11,238 bases of DNA, from contig CAJUAW010000095.1 in the NCBI GenBank assembly GCA_910584605.1, forward strand, positions 1 to 11,238, written 5' to 3'. This document shows, one piece after another, positions 1 to 6,352 of this stretch. Source of the DNA: an uncultured Oscillospiraceae bacterium (GTDB lineage: Bacteria; Bacillota_A; Clostridia; Oscillospirales; Oscillospiraceae). The notes below the pieces were generated by a model, which saw only the letters and a list, made by a program, of their open reading frames with translations, was not told the origin of the DNA and searched no databases. Numbering within the stretch: the stretch's first letter is position 1; each line of letters begins with the position of its first letter. The position numbers were made by a program, and so were the translations under genes.

Positions 1-1271
1 TCCGATCTGCCCTTGCCTGTGGCCTCACTGACGATGGTGTAGACGCCGGGGGCGATGGCCTTCTGGACAATGGTGGCGTCGGTGTTGGGACCCTGGCGGA
101 TGCGCAGGTCGGTGGCGGTAATACGGACCTTGTACGGGACCTTACTCACCGGGGCATCGGGTACCGGGGACGTACCAGAGGCCCCCAGCTTGGCGTTCAC
201 CTTGGCGGCGATGTCGGCGAGCCGCTGGTAGATGTAATCTCCGGGACAGGCTTTGTTGGCGAACCAGCGATGGACGGTGAGGTTCTGCTGGTCCACTTTG
301 CCTACCAGCTTCTTGTCACCCTTCCACAACAGCTTCTTGATGCCGTTCCGCCGGCAGATATCTGCGCACAGCTCAATTAGTGAGGACATGGCCTTTTCTG
401 TGATGGCGTAGGGGTGCTTGTTGTCGCAGGCCACCTCGATGGTAACAGCCTGGTAGTCGTTGGACTTGCCCGATATGCCGTTCACTCGGATTGGGTTGCC
501 CTGCTTGTCATACCCTCCGGAGCACCAGGACCGGTCCTTCTCCTCCACGCACAGGCCGATTCTACCATCGCAGCCAATGACGTAGTTGCAGGACGCCTGC
601 CGCTCCTTTTTGGCGAAACCATTCAGGCCCCGCTCGACGGTCACCTGGCCAACATAGCAGTGGATGGTGATAGTATCAATGACGTGGTTCCGGTTTACGG
701 TCCTGTTGGGAGAGATCAGTGTCACCGCCGCCAGCGGGCTGTTGGAAAATCCCATATTGCTGTCGCTTCCTTTTCTTGTATATTTGTCAAAGTATTCCTG
801 TCCCAGTTTGGCCCGGCGCTCGCGGTTCTGCACGCTCTGGTCTGCGGGCCGCTCAAACTTCAAGAGCATGGCGTCCGACGCCTCCCTCACGGTCTTTGCC
901 GTTTTCAGCACGGCCAGTACCGCCGGAAAACTTTCCCGCAGTTCTTTCAGGAAAAAGCCCAACTGCATTTCCGCGTCCCCGATGCTCTTACCTGCATGTT
1001 TGGCGAAAAGACGCAGGTTCTTCTTTCGCGCCGGATAGGTCCACTGGCACAGCCCATACCCGGCCCGGTCGGTGTCAAACCCCGTGTAAGTCCCGCTGTC
1101 CACCGCCGCCGTGTAGGCGGCGTCCGTATACCCCAGCTTCTTTTCATAGGAGTTCTGGAGGTTGTTGGCAATCGCGCCGCTTTCCGCCTGGATATTCCCC
1201 AGTGCCCCGCAGGCCCCGGTGGGCGTCATTCCCGCTTTCACCAGGTAATCGTACATTTCCCTTTCTGTCAT
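1..1271 (-). CDS. Modular endolysin: tail-lysozyme + zinc amidase + SH3b (3' end cut by window)
   Basis: This is the cell-wall hydrolase that ends the lytic cycle. I translated it by hand from ATG 1271, and 423 codons are open to the left edge, so the C-terminus lies outside the window. Residues about 5-165 match phage-tail-type lysozyme, which cuts glycan strands: GNIQAESG at 26-33 with candidate catalytic Glu30, and GYGLCQW at 71-77. Residues about 173-362 are an Amidase_2/PGRP-type N-acetylmuramoyl-L-alanine amidase, which removes the stem peptide. Its zinc ligands are probably His204 (TIHCY), His334 (TVHRW) and Cys342 (ACPGDY); the last two have the His-X7-Cys spacing of T7 lysozyme. From about 379 an SH3b cell-wall-binding domain begins (TDLRIRQGPN). 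There is no signal peptide, so release should depend on the holin-like protein encoded just upstream. GAAGGAG lies 8 bases before the start, and the gap to the holin-like gene is 17 bases. Gly codon choice changes between the two catalytic parts (see findings). Family assignment is firm; catalytic residues are inferred by motif. Confidence 0.93.
   Translation of the reverse strand, partial: MTEREMYDYLVKAGMTPTGACGALGNIQAESGAIANNLQNSYEKKLGYTDAAYTAAVDSGTYTGFDTDRAGYGLCQWTYPARKKNLRLFAKHAGKSIGDAEMQLGFFLKELRESFPAVLAVLKTAKTVREASDAMLLKFERPADQSVQNRERRAKLGQEYFDKYTRKGSDSNMGFSNSPLAAVTLISPNRTVNRNHVIDTITIHCYVGQVTVERGLNGFAKKERQASCNYVIGCDGRIGLCVEEKDRSWCSGGYDKQGNPIRVNGISGKSNDYQAVTIEVACDNKHPYAITEKAMSSLIELCADICRRNGIKKLLWKGDKKLVGKVDQQNLTVHRWFANKACPGDYIYQRLADIAAKVNAKLGASGTSPVPDAPVSKVPYKVRITATDLRIRQGPNTDATIVQKAIAPGVYTIVSEATGKGRS
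753..772 (-). promoter_or_regulatory. Possible internal ribosome binding site and ATG for a free amidase
   Basis: Inside the endolysin gene, Met173 (ATG at 755-753) opens the sequence MGFSNSPL, which looks like the natural N-terminus of stand-alone phage amidases. GGAAG precedes it by 10 bases on the minus strand, a weak but usable Shine-Dalgarno. Some modular endolysins are known to make a second, shorter product from an in-frame internal start. Whether this one does is inference. Confidence 0.25.
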
Positions 1272-1288
1272 TTGTAAAGCTCCTTCCG

Positions 1289-1696
1289 CTATCCCATACC
1301 CGGCGGTTCCGCGTCCTCCGGCTCCGCTTCTGGCGTGTCTCCCTTGTCCGGCCAGCGGTTATTTTTGCTTAAATTTTCCACGCCGGACTTAAATGCGTAA
1401 ACCGCCACCGGTACGATGATTTCAGCAAGGGCAACCTTCGACAGCTCTTCCGCGATTTGCACCTTGTCCAGCGCGGCCAGGATGTAGCTGCACCATACCC
1501 AGGCAAAGCCGTTTATGACACAGGCCCAAACAAACCGCTTCATCGTCTCCGGCCTCTCTGGTGGCAGGCCCTCCCTGATGATTTCCCGCAGTTCCTTCAC
1601 CCGGCGGCGCAGGCGCCGGATTGTCACCGTACTGTATGTGATACCCAGAACGACGCCCGCCACCAGCGACCCAACGGCAATCAAGATGGTCGTCAT
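1289..1696 (-). CDS. Holin-like multi-pass membrane protein
   Basis: This 135-residue protein has three hydrophobic stretches: residues about 3-24, about 55-75 (VWACVINGFAWVWCSYI) and about 86-102. A basic segment RRLRRRVKELRE (28-39) follows the first. The tail (about 113-135) is hydrophilic, acidic and proline-rich (PEAEPEDAEPPG). Size, topology and position directly before the endolysin fit a phage holin, the protein that permeabilises the cytoplasmic membrane to let a signal-less lysin reach the wall. The start ATG 1696 has GGGAGG 8 bases upstream and lies 4 bases after the stop of the XhlA-like gene, so the two are probably translated together. The holin role is inferred from context and membrane segments; I see no catalytic motif. 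It could also be an accessory membrane protein of the lysis cassette. Confidence 0.72.
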   Translation of the reverse strand: MTTILIAVGSLVAGVVLGITYSTVTIRRLRRRVKELREIIREGLPPERPETMKRFVWACVINGFAWVWCSYILAALDKVQIAEELSKVALAEIIVPVAVYAFKSGVENLSKNNRWPDKGDTPEAEPEDAEPPGMG

Positions 1697-1700
1697 GGCG

Positions 1701-1949
1701 TCAGCCTCCCTTATGGAAACTCTCTAAATCGTCGATCCGGTGGTTGGCCACCTTGATTTTTTCCTCCTGAAGCTCGGTGCGCTCCTCCAGCTTGTACACC
1801 CGGTCGATCACCCCGTTGTGGACCTCCACCTTGTGCTCCAGCTGCTCCAGGCGGTACTGGGTCAGCTTTGAGGATACCAGGATACCCCCAAAGGCACCAG
1901 CCCCGGAGCCCAGCAGGCCAATCAGAGCAACGATCACCGTGTCGCTCAT
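1701..1949 (-). CDS. XhlA-like lysis-cassette membrane/coiled-coil protein
   Basis: This 82-residue protein has one N-terminal hydrophobic segment (residues about 4-26, Gly/Ala/Ile/Leu/Val-rich). A charged amphipathic helix follows, with the character of a coiled coil (LEQLEHKVEVHNGVIDRVY, then KLEERTELQEEKIKVANHRIDDLE). Small proteins of this kind sit before the holin in Firmicute prophages and are often labelled haemolysin XhlA-like. In Bacillus PBSX, XhlA acts with holin XhlB in lysis. Here the membrane segment is N-terminal, whereas in XhlA as I recall it is C-terminal, so the match is by type and context and not a firm family call. The start ATG 1949 has AGGAGG 7 bases upstream. The longer reading from 2072 would overlap the CBM gene deeply and is not supported. 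Confidence 0.7.
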   Translation of the reverse strand: MSDTVIVALIGLLGSGAGAFGGILVSSKLTQYRLEQLEHKVEVHNGVIDRVYKLEERTELQEEKIKVANHRIDDLESFHKGG

Positions 1950-1951
1950 GG

Positions 1952-2428
1952 TCAGGCCTCCTCTCCGGTGTCCAAGTTGGACACCGCCTCCCAGTTGCCG
2001 GGGTAGTCGGCGGGAGAATAGGCGTTGTTGTCCGCCTTGGAGCGCCAGACTTGTCCCTCCCAGACACAGCACTCACCCTTCTGGTACAGCCCTCGGGCGC
2101 CCTGGGGGGCGGCATAGGGCTTTGCCTTGACCGGGTCGGTGGTGTGACAGACATCCCAGAGGGAGACTGCCTTATCCGGGCTCCAGTCCGCCTGTCCGGT
2201 GGCGTTGTGCTGCTGCCACAGCTTGTAGACCTGCCCCTGCCATCTGTAGGGGGTGCCCACGGGCACATCGGAAAAATCCCGCTGCCGCCAGGTGGGAATC
2301 TTCTCCTCCTGCTGGATGAGAGCGGTGCCGTCCGCCTCACCGGCCACGGCCAGCGCCGCCAGCGCCCGGGCGTCCTCCGCCCCTCTGCTCCTCACGGCCT
2401 CCTGGGCCAGTGTGATGATCTCAGCCAT
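1952..2428 (-). CDS. Protein with two CBM5/12-like carbohydrate-binding repeats
   Basis: This 158-residue protein begins with an Ala-rich helical segment (1-45). Two repeats follow with the aromatic pattern of family 5/12 carbohydrate-binding modules: residues about 55-93 (YRWQGQVYKL ... ADWSPD ... SLWDV) and about 113-149 (CVWEGQVWRS ... NAYSPADYPGNWEAV). The shared core is W-x-GQV, then a run to N-A, then a closing Trp. Such modules bind chitin-like or other polysaccharides and in phages help attach tail or lysis components to cell-surface glycans. There is no signal peptide or catalytic domain, so it could be a small tail-fibre accessory or a decoration protein. ATG 2428 overlaps the stop of the upstream gene by 8 bases and has GGAG-type Shine-Dalgarno sequence upstream. 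The TGA lies just before the XhlA-like start. The domain call is by pattern; its place in the virion is unknown. Confidence 0.75.
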   Translation of the reverse strand: MAEIITLAQEAVRSRGAEDARALAALAVAGEADGTALIQQEEKIPTWRQRDFSDVPVGTPYRWQGQVYKLWQQHNATGQADWSPDKAVSLWDVCHTTDPVKAKPYAAPQGARGLYQKGECCVWEGQVWRSKADNNAYSPADYPGNWEAVSNLDTGEEA

Positions 2429-2885
2429 TGCTCTCCACTCCTTCCTGATAGGCGGCCTCCAGCTTCTCCTCCACCTGGGCGGCGGTACCGGCCGCCTCCA
2501 GCGCCTGGATGGTCTCGGCCTGGACCTGAATGGTCTGCTCCTGCTCCTGGATTGTGGCGACCTGACTGGCCACGTCGGTGGTCAGCTCGTCCACCTGGGC
2601 CTGGAAACCGGCTACATCCCCCAGGAACTGTTCCGCCACCTTCAGGGAGACGGTATAGCTCCGGGTGTCGGAGCTGTAGGAGATGTCCTGCGCCGTGAAG
2701 CCGTAGCCAACGGGCAGGAGACAGCTCCCCTCAATGATTGGTTGGGCCCAGTTGATGGCCTCGATCTCCTCCAGGCTGGCCCGCTCCCGCTCAAACACGG
2801 CCTCATAATAGCCGTTGGCAGGGCCCCGCATCACCATGGCGCAGGGCACCCCGCAGATGTGGGCCTCGATTCCGTACATACTCAT
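2421..2885 (-). CDS. Unassigned phage protein with heptad-repeat C-terminus
   Basis: I do not recognise a named family for this 154-residue protein. The N-terminal part (1-85) looks like a compact globular domain with three Cys (C11, C15, C55) and GYYEAVFERE at 25-34. The C-terminal part (about 88-145) is a predicted coiled coil with a strikingly regular heptad core: TIQ recurs at 111, 118 and 125. That suggests a homo-oligomer, often a trimer in tail-fibre accessories. The start chosen is ATG 2885 (MSMYGIEAH), with AGGAG 9 bases upstream; ATG 2879, two codons later, is the alternative. A reading extended to 2969 would overlap the previous gene and lacks support. It lies between an unknown gene and the CBM gene, whose start it overlaps by 8 bases, so co-translation with the CBM protein is likely. 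A tail-fibre or adhesin accessory role is only inferred. Confidence 0.75.
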   Translation of the reverse strand: MSMYGIEAHICGVPCAMVMRGPANGYYEAVFERERASLEEIEAINWAQPIIEGSCLLPVGYGFTAQDISYSSDTRSYTVSLKVAEQFLGDVAGFQAQVDELTTDVASQVATIQEQEQTIQVQAETIQALEAAGTAAQVEEKLEAAYQEGVESNG

Positions 2886-2907
2886 AGAAATTTGCTCCTC
2901 TCTTTCC

Positions 2908-2921
2908 GGGCCGGACGGCCC
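2908..2921. other. Small GC hairpin before the coiled-coil gene
   Basis: A 5-bp inverted repeat GGGCC/GGCCC with a 4-base loop lies in the 41-base gap between two genes, the longest intergenic gap in the window. On the minus strand it stands about 13 bases upstream of the AGGAG Shine-Dalgarno and is followed by GGAAAGAG, so it is not an intrinsic terminator for the operon. On the plus strand it is followed by TTTCTTTATT, which resembles a weak terminator against antisense transcription. The function is unknown. Confidence 0.35.
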
Positions 2922-2926
2922 TTTCT

Positions 2927-3343
2927 TTATTCCTGTGCAGCCCCCGGTTTGTTGCACGGGGGCGTACAACTAAGGAACGGCATAAGCCCCAGGGGCCGCA
3001 CCTTGCCGGCTTTCTGGTAGCCCCGGCGGGCGGCCTCCTGCGTCCTGGCCGCTTTGGCCTTTCTGGCCCTCTCTGCGGCCTCCTGGTCCTCATCAGGGCA
3101 GAGGGGGACCGCCTCCACCAGACGCCCCTCCTCGTCCACCACAGGACGCAGGAGAGGGTAATAGCGCCTGATTTTCCGGGCCAGAGCTCCCTGGGACGGA
3201 ATTTCCCACCAGTTCTCCGGGTCCTCCACATCGGAGAGGGCCGCTGGCCGGTCCACAGGGGTGAGAACGCCGTCCGGATCTCGGCTGTGCCGGCCTGTCC
3301 AGATACGGTCCAGGACGCCCATGGTGGCTTTATGAACCAGCAC
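2927..3343 (-). CDS. Unassigned 138-residue phage protein
   Basis: I cannot assign a family. The protein has a basic N-terminus (VLDRIWTGRH), a central stretch with NWWEIPSQGALARKIRRYYP at 44-63, and a strongly charged, probably helical segment EDQEAAERARKAKAARTQEA at 85-104. The C-terminus is Cys/Pro-rich (CTPPCNKP). The proposed start is GTG 3343, because GGTGA stands 6 bases upstream; the first ATG (3322) has no visible Shine-Dalgarno. The start overlaps the end of the HTH gene by 14 bases, so the two are probably co-translated and may work together. The basic helix could bind nucleic acid or protein, but nothing proves it. Coding status is supported by the overlap with its neighbour, the ribosome binding site and the length of the frame. 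Confidence 0.65.
   Translation of the reverse strand: MLVHKATMGVLDRIWTGRHSRDPDGVLTPVDRPAALSDVEDPENWWEIPSQGALARKIRRYYPLLRPVVDEEGRLVEAVPLCPDEDQEAAERARKAKAARTQEAARRGYQKAGKVRPLGLMPFLSCTPPCNKPGAAQE
2940..2963. repeat. 7-bp inverted repeat at the end of the 138-residue gene
   Basis: GCCCCCG at 2940-2946 is perfectly complementary to CGGGGGC at 2957-2963, with a 10-base loop. It lies within the last codons of the upstream gene. No T-run follows on the minus strand, so a terminator is unlikely. It could slow ribosomes or protect mRNA ends, or be chance in GC-rich DNA. Confidence 0.3.
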
Positions 3344-4460
3344 AGCTTGTCACCAGCCTTTGCAGCTTCACGTAGGTCTCCGGGTCCAGGCGGGCCCCGA
3401 TACTGCCGTCCCTGGGGGCGGGAATGTGCCCAACTTGGACACATTGCCGTTTGAGACGGCTGTAGGCGGACCGGACCGTCTTGGGCTTCAGGCCCAGCTC
3501 CCTGGCCGTCTCATCCGGGGATACGCCGGCCTCCCGCCGGCGGGACAGCTCGTAGTTGTACCGGCTGACCCCGCCCACCTGCTGGCCCCGGAAACAGAAG
3601 CGGTAGTAAAAATACAGCGGCATTCCGGTTTGGAGGGCCAGGGAGAACTTGTCCGCCCGGTCCCACTCCCGAATTTCCGGCCGGGAGAGGGGCGGGCCGC
3701 CCCGGATATCCAGCCGCTGGATGGTGCGCCCCGCCCGGGACAGAATCCGGCTGACGGTGCTCTTCTCCAGCTCCAGCTTGCCGGCCAGTTCCTCCTGTGT
3801 CTTGGGGAGCCGGGAGAGGACCAGCAGCATGAGCTGCCGCTGGCGGTCGGTAAGGACGGGCACCTGGGCCAGATACCGCTGCCAGTCAAAGCCGCCCTTG
3901 CCGTTGGCGCAGGAAGCGATCAGCTTCTTGGCCTCCACCCACTCCTGCATCCGGGCCATGCCGTTTTTGATGGACCGGGCCACGGTGGACTTGTCCACAC
4001 CCTGCTCCTGGGCAATCAGCTGCATGGACAGGCCCCGGTTATAGTAAGCGTCTATGTAGAGTCTCTGGCGGTCGGTGAGCCGCTGGGCCCCCTCGGCCAG
4101 CCAGCTTTGCAGCTGGTCCATACCGGCGCCCAGCTCCACGAAGTCCCCGGCCTCTACCTGCTGCCAGCTGTGGCCCTCGATGTCGCTCCAGCAGGCACCG
4201 GACCGCTCGAAGAAGTCAAAGCTCAGGGCCCCGATGTCCAGCCGCCGGCGCTGTTCCTTCCGGGCCTTGCGGACCTCCGGCGGGTCCAGGTGGTCGATCT
4301 GCACCTGCACGTCCCGGATGGCCGCCCGGTAGGTGGATATTTTCGCCTTCAGTGCCGCCCGCTTCTGGAAGTCAGGCTCCGCCTTCCGCTGTACCTGGTA
4401 CTCCTTCATCCGGGTCTGGAGCTTGGCCAGCTGGGCCCGGTTTTCCTCCAGGGCGCTCAT
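3330..4460 (-). CDS. Multi-HTH sigma-region-4-like DNA-binding protein in the tail operon
   Basis: This 376-residue protein starts with a coiled-coil-like region (residues 4-72; EENRAQLAKLQTRMKEYQ). Two helix-turn-helix segments of the sigma-70 region 4 kind follow: 128-174 (LTDRQRLYIDAYY ... IAQEQGVDKSTVARSI) and 203-250 (LTDRQRQLMLLVL ... LAGKLELEKSTVSRIL). Both open with LTDRQR and share a (D/E)KSTV recognition-helix start, so they look like an internal duplication. A third probable HTH is at about 312-337 (SPDETARELGLKPKTVRSAY). No sigma region 2 is evident, so it is unlikely to be a complete sigma factor; a transcription regulator or RNA-polymerase-binding protein is more plausible. ATG 4460 overlaps the fibre stop codon as ATGA and has GGTGG upstream; the longer frame to 4532 has no support. 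A DNA-binding protein between fibre and lysis genes is odd, since fibre-assembly proteins are common here. DNA binding is well supported; its target is unknown. Confidence 0.8.
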   Translation of the reverse strand: MSALEENRAQLAKLQTRMKEYQVQRKAEPDFQKRAALKAKISTYRAAIRDVQVQIDHLDPPEVRKARKEQRRRLDIGALSFDFFERSGACWSDIEGHSWQQVEAGDFVELGAGMDQLQSWLAEGAQRLTDRQRLYIDAYYNRGLSMQLIAQEQGVDKSTVARSIKNGMARMQEWVEAKKLIASCANGKGGFDWQRYLAQVPVLTDRQRQLMLLVLSRLPKTQEELAGKLELEKSTVSRILSRAGRTIQRLDIRGGPPLSRPEIREWDRADKFSLALQTGMPLYFYYRFCFRGQQVGGVSRYNYELSRRREAGVSPDETARELGLKPKTVRSAYSRLKRQCVQVGHIPAPRDGSIGARLDPETYVKLQRLVTSCAGS

Positions 4461-6352
4461 CCAACCACCATCAGCTCGCCGGCGAAGGGTGCGCTCCCCT
4501 CTAGGACCAGTTCTTTTGTCTCCAGGTCCCAATACGTCCGGCTCTCCATTGCCAACCAGGTATTGGCGACCATAGCGCCGTCCAGGTCATACCTGGTCAC
4601 AGTTCCCACGCCAGTGGCTTTCCGCCGCAGACGCAGACCTTGAAGAACGGCGGCGGTACACAGGCTGTTCAGCCCGGTCGAGGCCCCACCCAAGGCGGGC
4701 AGGTAGGCGGCGGTGAGTACCGCGTTCAGAGTGGCTGTCTCCGGGGCTCCCGTGGTATCCCTGCCCTGCCAGCTGAATCCCTTTTCATTGGCCTTGGAAG
4801 CAGCAGCCTCAGCCGCAAGCAGCGTCCCCTCCAGGATGTAGCACTGCACCTGGTTCCAGGTCAGCTGAACGTGCCCGTCCTCCGCCGTAGGGTAGGTGCC
4901 GGGCGCGGAACTGTTGGCGTTCAGGGCGGCCTTGACCGCGTTGGTGATGGCGGTACGGCCCTGGGCGGCAGTCTGCTCCAGATAGTCCAGGGCGGTCCGG
5001 TCTACCCGCTGGTGCAGGGTGCCGATACACGCGCTCTGCCTGGGCTGGATTCCATGGGTCGCCTGGGGTACGCGCAGCGCCCCGCCTGTCCAGTCCTCCG
5101 GCTCAAAGATGCGGCTGTAGAAATGGCCGTCGAATACGCCGGCTTCCTCATTTGGTACAGTGGTGGGGATGTCCAGCGTGAGGGTATAGCTCCCGCCGCT
5201 CTCGTTGGCTTCTACAGTCCCCCGGACGGAGCGGCCGTCCAGCTCGGCGGTGACGGTGTAGGTCCCCGCGGTGGGCAGCGTCAAGGAGACGGATCCATTC
5301 TCTCCAGCGGTACCGCTGACACTCTGGCCCTCGCAGGCGGCGGTCACAGAGGCACCGGGGCTGGTGGTGACAGTCAGGGTGGCGGAGAAGGGGAGCAGCG
5401 AAGCGGTGTACTGCCCGAAATAGGGCCCGGTGATCACGGCGGAGGAATACTCCTCGCCTTCCGCGTCGGTGCAGCGGATGGTGTAGGTCATACCGCACTG
5501 CTTCAGCTTGACCTGCACGACCAGCCCCTCGGGGACGGTCCCGGTGTAGCTCTCCTCACCGCCGGAGACAGTATAGGTCTGCCCGGCGAACACCTCCGCA
5601 AAGGTGATCCGCAGGGCGCAGCCGCCCGAATTGTTTTCTGCCGCCTGTACCGCGCTGTCCGCCGTCTGCTGGGCCTTTTCCGCCGCAGTTGCCGCGTCAT
5701 CTGCCGTCTGCTGGGCCGTCTCAATCTTTTCCCGAAGGTCGGGGTGGGCGTCCGGCGCCAGATTGTGGTTGACGATCTGATTCTGGGAGGCCGTCAGAAG
5801 CTGGGGCAACAGGGTGGAGATACAGTAATCCTTGATGTCGTCTATAGTCATCACCACGCCGGGCAGAGAATCGTCCAGGTCTACCTTTACCGACGGGGCC
5901 AGACGGATGGAGACCGGGTAGCGGCGCACATCCAGATACCCCTCCTCCCAGGGAGCGATATACTGGGGGTAGTCGGCCAGACAGCCGTAGTAGATGGCGA
6001 TCTTCTCCTCCCCGTCCCAGGCCTGGATCAGGAACTCCCGGATGGTCATGCCGTTGGGCAGGTCCTTGTTCAGGTCAGAGCGGACCTCCACCGTCATGTT
6101 GACCGTGGCCCCGTTCCGAATCGGCTCGCTGCACGTCCCGACGCCCACCGGCTCTACCAGCTGCGTCATGTCCCCGATATACACGTCATCCGAAACGATG
6201 CCGGAGCCAACCAGCACGCCGGCAATGCGCAGATGGTCCTCGGTGAGGGCCAGCTTGGTAAACAGCTCCAGGCCCTGCTTGGTGGGAGCGCCGCCGTACT
6301 TGCGGGGCTTTTCCGCCTCCAGCGGGGTCAATCCCGTTTGATTCTCATTCAT
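4457..6352 (-). CDS. Tail fibre protein (gpH-like position)
   Basis: This 631-residue protein should form the host-binding fibre attached to the baseplate through the gpI-like protein. The N-terminal part (about 20-150) resembles the baseplate-attachment domain of P2-like fibres (TKQGLELFTKLALTED, then an NMTVEVRSDLN strand). A fibre motif, NHNLAPDAHPDLREKI, is at 195-210. A coiled coil of Ala/Gln/Glu heptads covers 205-241 and includes a 14-residue repeat beginning AQQTAD. Two beta-rich segments follow: about 246-322 (FAGQTYTVSGG, TGTVPEGL) and about 323-395, an Ig-like/PEGA-like sandwich (LTVTTSPGASVTA, TAGTYTVTAELDG). The C-terminal part (400-631) is not recognised and is the likely receptor-binding region. 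The start overlaps the gpI stop as ATGA, and its own stop overlaps the HTH gene. No chaperone-type fibre-assembly gene follows directly. The fibre call is firm; receptor specificity is unknown. Confidence 0.9.
   Translation of the reverse strand: MNENQTGLTPLEAEKPRKYGGAPTKQGLELFTKLALTEDHLRIAGVLVGSGIVSDDVYIGDMTQLVEPVGVGTCSEPIRNGATVNMTVEVRSDLNKDLPNGMTIREFLIQAWDGEEKIAIYYGCLADYPQYIAPWEEGYLDVRRYPVSIRLAPSVKVDLDDSLPGVVMTIDDIKDYCISTLLPQLLTASQNQIVNHNLAPDAHPDLREKIETAQQTADDAATAAEKAQQTADSAVQAAENNSGGCALRITFAEVFAGQTYTVSGGEESYTGTVPEGLVVQVKLKQCGMTYTIRCTDAEGEEYSSAVITGPYFGQYTASLLPFSATLTVTTSPGASVTAACEGQSVSGTAGENGSVSLTLPTAGTYTVTAELDGRSVRGTVEANESGGSYTLTLDIPTTVPNEEAGVFDGHFYSRIFEPEDWTGGALRVPQATHGIQPRQSACIGTLHQRVDRTALDYLEQTAAQGRTAITNAVKAALNANSSAPGTYPTAEDGHVQLTWNQVQCYILEGTLLAAEAAASKANEKGFSWQGRDTTGAPETATLNAVLTAAYLPALGGASTGLNSLCTAAVLQGLRLRRKATGVGTVTRYDLDGAMVANTWLAMESRTYWDLETKELVLEGSAPFAGELMVVG
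5661..5717 (-). repeat. 15-bp direct repeat encoding AQQTAD in the fibre coiled coil
   Basis: GCCGTCTGCTGGGCC (plus strand) occurs at 5661-5675 and again at 5703-5717, exactly 42 bases apart. The period is 14 residues, or two heptads, so the copies stay in coiled-coil register. It looks like a small in-frame duplication that lengthened the fibre shaft; recombination between copies would add or remove 14 residues. Confidence 0.7.

Noticed and set aside
414..1277. Plus-strand open frame opposite the endolysin gene
   Set aside because: The minus-strand frame encodes clear lysozyme, amidase and SH3b motifs with catalytic residues; the plus frame has no domain pattern.
3360..4643. A long open frame (427 codons) on the plus strand opposite the HTH gene
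   Set aside because: It is an antisense shadow in GC-rich coding DNA; its product is a Gly/Pro/Leu/Val-rich string, while the minus strand has clear HTH motifs.
4457..4760. A diversity-generating retroelement variable region at the fibre C-terminus
   Set aside because: No C-type-lectin-like ending with Asn-rich AAC/AAT codons, no template repeat and no reverse transcriptase is seen in the window.
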